64,000 nt of DNA from Aneurinibacillus sp. Ricciae_BoGa-3. Lineage in GTDB: Bacteria; Bacillota; Bacilli; Aneurinibacillales; Aneurinibacillaceae. The translations under genes and the position numbers were made by a program. Shown piece after piece: positions 58,133 to 64,000 of the stretch; within the stretch, counting starts at the first letter, position 1; each line of letters begins with the position of its first letter. The notes below the pieces were generated by a model. It was not told the origin of the DNA, did not search any database, and worked only from the letters and a program-made list of their open reading frames with translations. The stretch spans positions 620,001-684,000 of the forward strand of contig NZ_CP116888.1 in NCBI RefSeq assembly GCF_028421645.1, read 5' to 3'.

Positions 58133-59905
58133 CTACTGAATGAGGTTGTCCAGTTCGGATTCATCTAAACTTTCTTTAGCGAGAAGTTCATTGGCTATGA
58201 TAGCTAACAACGCTTTTTTCTCGGTTAAGAGGTTCAGGGTTTCTTGATACAGTTTTTTTCCTAACGTTGTCGCTTCCGATAATATTTTTTCATCGACCAA
58301 CGTGAACGCTGAAACATCTATCATCCCAAAGGATTCTCCCATCCCATAATGCATGATAAAGTTTTTGATTTTTTTTGTGGCTTGTTCGATATCGCTAGAT
58401 GCACCTGTTGTGACTCTCGATTCATCTCCAAGAAGTAGAAACTCCGCAACACGACCCCCATAGTCAATCTTAATGTCATTAAGAATTTCCTCTTTAGATA
58501 GAAGCCCCATTTTATTTGGAGTAATAAAGGTTACACCGCCCACTCCGCTTGTGGAGGAGACGATGGTGACTTTTGGTACTTCTTTGTCCGTTAAAAGTTT
58601 CGCAACCAAAGCATGTCCCGCTTCATGCCACGCCACAAGCTTAAGTTCTTCCTGTTTTCTATCCTTTTGATTCTTTTTCTTATGACCTTGCATCACCATT
58701 TTAAAAAAGGCGTCATCTACATCTTCTTTCGTTACCGTTTTATGGTCACGGTTCACCGCAAGGATGGTGGCTTCATTTAGAAGGGCTTCGAGGTCAGCAC
58801 CAGCAAATCCAATCGTTGTTTTTGCTATGTCCTCTAGGTTAATATCCTCTGACAGCTTCTTATTTTCAGCATGTAGATTTAGGATTTGTAACCGTTCCTT
58901 TTTTTCAGGTAGAGGAATCGCAATATGTTTATCGAAACGACCTGGACGAATGAGCGCATCATCTAAATCTTTAATGCGGTTTGTTGCACAAATGACAATA
59001 ACGCCTTCGGTTCCGCTAAAACCATCTAATTCGTTCAGCAAAGCGTTAATCGTTTGGTCACGTTCGGAGTTTTGGTCATGCCCACGTTTGGTTCCAACAG
59101 CGTCAATTTCATCGATGAAAATGATACATGGTGCTTTCTTTCTGGCTTTCTTAAACAGGTCACGAACCCGCTTGGCTCCAAGCCCCACATACATTTCCAC
59201 GAAGTCTGAACCGCTGATAGAGAAGAAAGGAACACCTGCTTCTCCTGCAATGGCTTTTGCGGTGAGGGTTTTACCTGTCCCTGGAGGTCCATAAAAGATT
59301 ACGCCTTTTGGCAGTTTCGCACCCATATCCACATATTTCTTTGGATTTTTTAGAAACTCCACAAGAAACTGCATTTCTTCCTTCGCTTCCTCATTTCCAG
59401 CGATTTTACTAAAGGTGACTTTCGGAACGCCGTTTTTATCACTAGCATCTTTACCATCTGGCTTGATTTCATCCATGTTGGACGTTTTGCTATTCATAAA
59501 CATGTCCATAGCCACTTTAATGATGACTAACATCAAGATTAATTTGAGCGCATAGGAGATGAAGTCTGTCACAGCGTTGGTTTGTGTTGCACTAATTTCC
59601 TTTACTTTTACTTGATGTTCCAATAAATATTTTTTGAAATCTATATTTTTTGGATTGTCGGTTACGTATTCTTTCTTTTTGGTGTCCACAAAACGAAAGG
59701 TTGGTGCATCTAAATTGATAGTAGCTGAAGCGACTTGTTTTTTGTTCAACATTTGAATGAACTGCGTATACGGAACATCTTTTGGTTTTTCTGGTTTGGT
59801 AAAGATATAGGTTGCGGTTGCAACGATAACGAAAATGAGCACATAAGGAATAATCTTTTTATTTTTATGACCCCAACTTTTGATAGACTCCCAAAAATCC
59901 TTCAA
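58133..59905 (-). CDS. ftsH: FtsH-type membrane AAA+ zinc metalloprotease
   Basis: 590 residues. Two N-terminal transmembrane segments (about 16-33 YVLIFVIVATATYIF and 110-130 ISYALKLILMLVIIKVAM) with an extracytoplasmic loop between. AAA+ domain: Walker A GPPGTGKTLTAKAIAG (about 205), Walker B CIIFIDEIDAVGTKRG (about 260), the arginine-rich second-region ALIRPGRFDKHI. Zinc protease motif HEAGHALVAKLL (about 424) with the third ligand Asp later (DIEQATK region). All catalytic residues are present. Chromosomal FtsH is about 640 residues; this is a little shorter. A second copy of FtsH on a mobile element is unusual. It may turn over phage or plasmid membrane proteins or control host regulators. 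Confidence 0.9.
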   Translation of the reverse strand: MKDFWESIKSWGHKNKKIIPYVLIFVIVATATYIFTKPEKPKDVPYTQFIQMLNKKQVASATINLDAPTFRFVDTKKKEYVTDNPKNIDFKKYLLEHQVKVKEISATQTNAVTDFISYALKLILMLVIIKVAMDMFMNSKTSNMDEIKPDGKDASDKNGVPKVTFSKIAGNEEAKEEMQFLVEFLKNPKKYVDMGAKLPKGVIFYGPPGTGKTLTAKAIAGEAGVPFFSISGSDFVEMYVGLGAKRVRDLFKKARKKAPCIIFIDEIDAVGTKRGHDQNSERDQTINALLNELDGFSGTEGVIVICATNRIKDLDDALIRPGRFDKHIAIPLPEKKERLQILNLHAENKKLSEDINLEDIAKTTIGFAGADLEALLNEATILAVNRDHKTVTKEDVDDAFFKMVMQGHKKKNQKDRKQEELKLVAWHEAGHALVAKLLTDKEVPKVTIVSSTSGVGGVTFITPNKMGLLSKEEILNDIKIDYGGRVAEFLLLGDESRVTTGASSDIEQATKKIKNFIMHYGMGESFGMIDVSAFTLVDEKILSEATTLGKKLYQETLNLLTEKKALLAIIANELLAKESLDESELDNLIQ

Positions 59906-60349
59906 TACACATCTCTCCTGTCTCTGTTTGTAATAGGATTATACTATAAGCGATTATTAAAAACAATATACTATAGTCAACAAATATAAACTATAGTGTG
60001 TTAATGCGTAATGTAAGCGATTTACATAATTCGACAAATGTTTTTAAAAAATAGGACTTGCCAACTATATAACTGGAGTATTAGACTTGAGCATACGGAA
60101 ATAAGCGAACTTTATTATGGATGAAGTGGAAATGAAAGGGTAATGTATGGGTTTAAGTTCCTGATACATTTTTCACTGATGTAACCGTGATAACTGAAAA
60201 GTGGGCAAAAAATTGGCTAGATTCATTTCGACATCAATTAACGCAAATGCTCTCTTCTGATTGCGCAGATGGTTTAATATGTGGTCAATAGGAAGAGTTG
60301 AAATAGGTTGTTGGTAACAGGTTGGTTCGACAAAACTCGCAAAAAGTTA
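59906..60349. other. Intergenic region upstream of ftsH
   Basis: Contains CTATAGTCAA (59971-59980), the minus-strand recurrent element, and a second CTATAGTGTG at 59991. A C-terminal-like frame about 60184-60291 (VTVITEKWAKNWLDSFRHQL) lacks a start and may be a decayed gene end. No other gene is supported. Confidence 0.4.
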
Positions 60350-60377
60350 TTGACTTTAGGCTATAAAAAAGTATAAT
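60350..60377 (+). promoter_or_regulatory. Promoter of the 60453-60896 gene
   Basis: TTGACT (60350-60355), 16 bp, TATAAT (60372-60377). Confidence 0.65.
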
Positions 60378-60452
60378 GAATATAGACTTACAAACTAATA
60401 GGGAGTGAGAGAACTGGTGATGGTTTTCTCGCATTACAAGGAGGACGTAAAT

Positions 60453-60896
60453 ATGCAACAAATTACACTGTATTATCCTATTTCTTTTGAATCTAAAGAG
60501 GTGCTTGTTGAAGCACAAAAATACGGTAAAGTATTCGCCGCACCAGCAAATCCTGATACAAGGGAAGTACATAGTGAGTTAACTTCAGAGCAGTTAACCA
60601 AATTCGAATCGTTCTTAACTGAACATGAGATACCTTATGATTTAATGAAATATTCGAGTGGGATTGAAGCACCAACGATGAAAAAGGTACGTCCTGAAGA
60701 GGGTTTTGAGAAAGAAGTTGCATGTACGTTCTATCAAGATGGGGAAGAAGAAGTGGAGCAGGGGATGGTTGCGGTATCAACCTTATTGTCTGTGATTCAA
60801 AATTCTAGCAAAAATGATTTAGCGAAAAATGTTCTTGAAGAAATTAAGAAGTGTACCTTTAAAGATGACAACATCGAAAGTATTTTTGAAATGTAA
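60453..60896 (+). CDS. Hypothetical protein, 147 aa
   Basis: ATG 60453 follows AGGAGG at 7 bases; the longer ATG is not supported. 147 residues, acidic, with alpha/beta features: QITLYYPISFESKEVLVEAQ at the start and a middle rich in Glu (YQDGEEEVEQGMVAVS). No membrane segment. Followed by two tandem terminators. Family not recognised. Confidence 0.65.
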   Translation: MQQITLYYPISFESKEVLVEAQKYGKVFAAPANPDTREVHSELTSEQLTKFESFLTEHEIPYDLMKYSSGIEAPTMKKVRPEEGFEKEVACTFYQDGEEEVEQGMVAVSTLLSVIQNSSKNDLAKNVLEEIKKCTFKDDNIESIFEM

Positions 60897-60918
60897 TTTC
60901 AATCACAAATTGTTTTTC

Positions 60919-60978
60919 AAGACCTGTTGGCAGACGGGTCTTTTTTATTTTCAAAATCTGTTGGCAGACAGATTTTTT
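60919..60978 (+). terminator. Tandem duplicated terminators
   Basis: Two hairpins in a row, each with a T run: AAGACCTGTTGGCAGACGGG and AAAATCTGTTGGCAGACAGA. The shared loop CTGTTGGCAGAC suggests a small duplication. Confidence 0.75.
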
Positions 60979-61161
60979 GTTGGTGTAGGGGAGTGGAGTA
61001 ACACCCCTGCACCTGGTTCTTCTTAATTTCTTCAACATTTTTCGGTTGATGAAACAACTTATTATTTAATTATATTATATTATGTCATTAAATGAATCTA
61101 TCCCTACTTTACGGCAACAGGTAGGTCAAGTCTATAGTCGAAAAGACTATTTTCTAGCTGA

Positions 61162-61779
61162 TTAAAACGTTTGTAACCATTCTTCTGCGAGTTGTTTGTA
61201 TTCATTTGTTCTTAAATTATCGATTAAATGTTTTTTAAAGATGGGCATCATTTCTTTGTTGATAATGCTTTTTGTATCACCAACGTAGTCCTGAATAATT
61301 CCGTATTGAACCAAGTCCCGTACTCTATCCACAACTTCTTTCGAATAAAAATCACTCCGAAGATTTAGGACAGGGAAGGGCGGTGTATTGCCTTCTTCAT
61401 CTAATTTTTGCAATCCGTATTCTATGTATATTTTATAATTGAAGGCTGTCATGGCAATATGTCCCATCATGAGCAAATGAACACGTACATAATCAATCTG
61501 TAACGTACCAACGCCCCTGCAAACAAAACACTCTTTATCATCCAATTGGGTTGTACCTTCACATGCTGGACATGGCTTTGTGTAACCTTCAGGTTCAAAA
61601 ACTGTGTGATTACCAATTTGACGAAATAAGATGTGGTCGCCATTTTGCAAACCGTAAATATCCGAAATTTCCTTTGGGATGGTGATTTGTCGCTTGCCTG
61701 TTATCGTCGCTTTTAGATTGGAAAACTTTTCTTTTGCCGTTTCCCATGTTGTTTTTGGTGTTTGAAAATAATATTTCAT
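61162..61779 (-). CDS. AbrB/MazE-type DNA-binding and zinc-ribbon protein
   Basis: 205 residues. N-terminal SpoVT/AbrB-like swapped-hairpin domain about 20-65 (LKATITGKRQITIPKEISDI, YGLQNGDHILFRQIGN), the typical DNA-binding unit of AbrB and MazE-type antitoxins. Next a zinc ribbon, PCPACEGTTQ and CFVCRGVGTLQ, with C-x-x-C-x-G spacing as in DnaJ-type ribbons, then a helical remainder. No toxin gene is seen next to it. Iteron-like 21-bp repeats 120-180 bases upstream (61899-61961) are a candidate binding site. ATG context is weak (GGGAGC). Confidence 0.75.
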   Translation of the reverse strand: MKYYFQTPKTTWETAKEKFSNLKATITGKRQITIPKEISDIYGLQNGDHILFRQIGNHTVFEPEGYTKPCPACEGTTQLDDKECFVCRGVGTLQIDYVRVHLLMMGHIAMTAFNYKIYIEYGLQKLDEEGNTPPFPVLNLRSDFYSKEVVDRVRDLVQYGIIQDYVGDTKSIINKEMMPIFKKHLIDNLRTNEYKQLAEEWLQTF

Positions 61780-61898
61780 AATTGCTCCCTAAGTTTTTTG
61801 TCCTTCAATCTTTCCTTGAACTTCCTTGAATGTGTTCTTTAGACATTATAACTCTTAAATCGTATATAGTCTATATTTATTTTCGTGTTTTTGAATAA

Positions 61899-61961
61899 AA
61901 ATCTTATCATTTTGCATACAAGTCTTATCACTTTGTATAGAAGTCTTATCACTTTGTAGAA
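61899..61961. repeat. Three tandem 21-bp repeats
   Basis: AAATCTTATCATTTTGCATAC, AAGTCTTATCACTTTGTATAG and AAGTCTTATCACTTTGTAGAA, head to tail at 61899, 61920 and 61941. The spacing of 21 bp equals two helix turns, so a protein could bind all copies on one face. Iteron or operator is possible. The rest of 61780-62102 is AT-rich without a supported gene. Confidence 0.75.
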
Positions 61962-62102
61962 TTATTTCTAGCGTTCAATGCTGACCGACACAAATCTATT
62001 ATCCCCAAACAAATAGTAAAAAAATCAATAAACGACTATAAAATAATAAAGTAATATGGTAGACTAAAGTCAAAATATTAATTGGTAAGAAGGAGGAAAT
62101 GA

Positions 62103-62834
62103 ATGAGTTTACCCGTTTTACCTAAGTTCGTTTTACCTGCGTTAGCTAAAATGCTGATTTCATGCAAGGTGATACACAAGGAGCGTCTGAAAAGAGAAGG
62201 GGTTTGTATCTATATTCCCAATCACACAAGCTTATTAGATGCAGTATTGATGGCAACCAACTTGGACGAAAATGTCGTGTGCGTTGCTAATACGCAAATC
62301 GCTAAAGATTATGCCTGGGCGATGGGGGGCAGGGAAATCCTACCCGTTGACACAAATAACCCTTACTCGGTTCGTAGTATGCTTAAAGTATTAAGGTCAG
62401 GTAAATCCCTTCTTATCTTTCCAGAAGGACGTATTACGGTGACGAACTCACTAATGAAGGTGTATCCAGGCGTCGCATACTTAGCCATTAAATTGGGCAT
62501 ACCGCTCGTTCCTATCGGAATTGATGGAGCGGAGAAAGCAAAGAATTTTACCTATTTAGAAGGAAAGGTTCCAACAAGCTGGTTTCCGCCGACTACCGTC
62601 TATATTGGTAAAGAATTTTCTCTTTCTTCTATTGAAGGAGATACAATGCGAGAGAAAAAAGAGAGAGGCTCTCATGTCATATACCGAAAACTGCAAGAGG
62701 TTGTACTTAACTGCCGTATGCAAGGGGAATTCTCTGAACATTTGATGGAGATTCTACGAAAACGTGTGATGGAAGCTCCCAATTTGGTTATTGCTGAAGA
62801 AACCATACCAAACATTCGAACGAAAAAGTTTTGA
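62103..62834 (+). CDS. PlsC-type acyltransferase (N-terminal part of Aas-like protein)
   Basis: AAGAAGGAGG before ATG. 243 residues, one acyltransferase domain with the catalytic NHTSLLDA (H-x4-D, about 39-46), the acceptor-binding region FPEGRIT (about 104-110) and PLVPIGIDGAEKAKNF. It transfers an acyl chain to lysophospholipid or similar. It ends at TGA 62832-62834, but the same frame continues without any other stop into the acyl-ACP synthetase region, as in the fused Aas protein. So a nonsense-split bifunctional gene is possible. Confidence 0.8.
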   Translation: MSLPVLPKFVLPALAKMLISCKVIHKERLKREGVCIYIPNHTSLLDAVLMATNLDENVVCVANTQIAKDYAWAMGGREILPVDTNNPYSVRSMLKVLRSGKSLLIFPEGRITVTNSLMKVYPGVAYLAIKLGIPLVPIGIDGAEKAKNFTYLEGKVPTSWFPPTTVYIGKEFSLSSIEGDTMREKKERGSHVIYRKLQEVVLNCRMQGEFSEHLMEILRKRVMEAPNLVIAEETIPNIRTKKF

Positions 62835-64000
62835 GAAAAGTGGAGGGTACTCAAAAAAGAACTGCCGAATGGAAGTCTTCTTTGGAAACGCCTATTAAAT
62901 CCTTCGACCACTGTTAGCCTAACAAATCCTCATTCCGATACTTTGCAAAATACGGAGCCATCAACGGTAACGGCGAAAGAACTTTGGAAGCAAAAACACG
63001 TCAATGCCAAACGAACATGGAAAGCTCTATCTGAAAAGCCTCCGACTGGTAAGGTAACAATGAAGCAACTTTGGCAACGTGTTGTAGGGATGTCCATCCT
63101 GTTTGATTCCAAAATTCAAGAGGAGCGAGTCGGTGTTTTGCTTCCAACTAGCATTGCGGGGATGTCTACTATCTTTGGGCTACTTCATAGTGGACGAACA
63201 CCCGCCATTTTAAATTCCTCAATGGACGCCTCCACACTTTGTTCTTGCTTAACCACAGGTGACATTAAAACCATAGTGACTTCTCGTACCTTCATTAAAA
63301 AAGGAAGATTCGAAGAGCTAATCAAAGAGGTTGCTAAACAAGCAAAGATTGTGTACCTGGAAGATTTAAAGGAATGTATGACTTTAACGTTAAAACTACA
63401 GGTGTTAGCCAATCAAAATCAGCCTGTTACATCAAAGGCTTCGGATATTTTATTGTTTACTTCGGGTTCAGAAGGGACGCCAAAGGGTGTGTTACTTACG
63501 CACAATAATATCTTTGCCAATATCCAGCAAGCCCGTGTTTCAGTTGATTTCACAAGTCAAGATAAGCTAATGAATGCCTTGCCTATCTTTCATTCTTTTG
63601 GACTCATTCTCACATTTCTATGTCCGCTCTGTCATGTACCCACGTATTTGATTCCTTCTCCACTCCTCTACAAAGCGATACCCGCACTCACGTATGAGAA
63701 AAACGGAACCATTCTTTTTGGTACATCCACATTCTTATCTGCTTATGGACGAAATGCGGATGCCTTTGATTTTTCACGTCTTCGTTATGTTTTCTGTGGA
63801 GCAGAAAAGTTACAGGATGCCGTACGGACGCAATGGATGGAGAAGTTCGGTGTACGTATACTGGAAGGATATGGTTTAACGGAAACCGCACCGATATTGG
63901 CCTTACAAACACCGTTGCTTTATAAAAAAGGCACATTAGGGTGTTTGCTACCAGGAGTTCGCTATCGTTTAGAACCTGTTGAAGGGGTAGAAGAGGGCGG
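62835..64000 (+). CDS. Acyl-CoA/acyl-ACP synthetase-like (AMP-binding) domain, partial at window end
   Basis: Frame open from the TGA at 62832 to the last base. The AMP-binding motif LLFTSGSEGTPKGVLLTHNN is at about 63450-63510; then IFHSFGLILTFLCPLCHVPT, RYVFCGAEKLQDAVRTQWME and LEGYGLTETAPILALQTPLL. These are the A3, A4 and A5 regions of adenylate-forming enzymes, which activate fatty acids as acyl-AMP. No good start codon follows the stop; ATG 63059 is the first in-frame ATG without a ribosome site. Best read as the second half of an Aas-like bifunctional protein. The 3' end lies outside the window. Confidence 0.8.

Noticed and set aside
58473..59294. Long ORFs on plus in the ftsH region (for example 58764-59294)
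   Set aside because: They are antisense shadows of the minus-strand FtsH gene, without ribosome sites or family features.
60985..61030. GC-rich stretch that looks like part of a tRNA
   Set aside because: No full cloverleaf: the acceptor and T arms are not formed, so no tRNA is called.
61899..61961. Repeats considered as a CRISPR array
   Set aside because: Only three head-to-tail 21-bp units with no unique spacers and no cas genes.

Overview
The window reads as low-GC Gram-positive DNA, most likely Bacillales (Bacillus/Brevibacillus-like). The signs are strong AGGAGG-type ribosome sites, frequent TTG and GTG starts, TTGACT/TATAAT promoters and Bacillus-type families (YceG, TelA, YitT, YwbE-like, DUF1653, phage ABA-sandwich). 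There is no rRNA, tRNA or ribosomal-protein gene. Genes face both ways in short mosaic units with hairpin terminators between them, and many are small phage/plasmid-type hypotheticals. I infer a large plasmid, phage-plasmid or big accessory island rather than core chromosome; no replication or partition gene is visible to prove which.

Layout. 1-5.9 kb: a partial gene end, small phage-like genes on both strands and a DUF262 protein. 6-18.7 kb: hypotheticals, a methyltransferase-like protein, a frameshifted mini protein kinase, a DnaQ-type exonuclease, a YwbE-domain protein, a Bax-inhibitor-1-like membrane protein, and an ISL3-type insertion with an 8-bp target duplication that splits a small gene. 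18.7-27.2 kb: YceG and TelA stress proteins, a secreted Ig-like/lectin-like surface protein, YitT, CheW and a lipoprotein plus membrane protein pair. 27.2-36.2 kb: a 5'-truncated group II intron, a Rad50/SbcC-like ATPase, an ECF sigma factor and a secreted NlpC/P60 hydrolase with a frameshift in its signal peptide. 36.4-41.2 kb: a PD-(D/E)XK-like protein, an orphan RNA-polymerase alpha-CTD-like protein, a nucleotide-salvage operon (deoxyribosyltransferase-like and deoxynucleoside kinase), a Gre-factor N-domain-like protein and a viroplasmin-RNase HI. 41.4-49.6 kb: two paralogous chemoreceptors (the first broken) around a TPP enzyme and MFS transporter operon. 50.8-53.4 kb: the most unusual stretch, with a CDC123/D123-like ATP-grasp protein, a complete bacterial PARP (WGR, helical regulatory domain, ART) and a separate WGR-only protein. 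53.8-64 kb: a two-component system, MscS channel, FtsH-type protease, an AbrB/zinc-ribbon protein, a 21-bp triple repeat, and an Aas-like acyltransferase/acyl-ACP synthetase split by an in-frame TGA and running off the window end.

Genes on both strands share a recurring palindromic promoter element, TTGACTATAGTCAA, that contains the -35 box, suggesting common regulation or a replicon-specific promoter style. Several genes carry single-base frameshifts, many in short homopolymers, or in-frame stops. They may be real decay, phase-variable switches or consensus errors, and this needs raw reads.

Functionally the window joins sensing (chemoreceptors, CheW, two-component kinase, MscS), envelope and stress functions (TelA/YceG, BI-1, FtsH, NlpC/P60, surface protein), nucleotide and DNA metabolism (kinase, deoxyribosyltransferase, RNase H, DnaQ, Rad50-like) and possible control of the host transcription machinery (sigma factor, alpha-CTD and Gre mimics).
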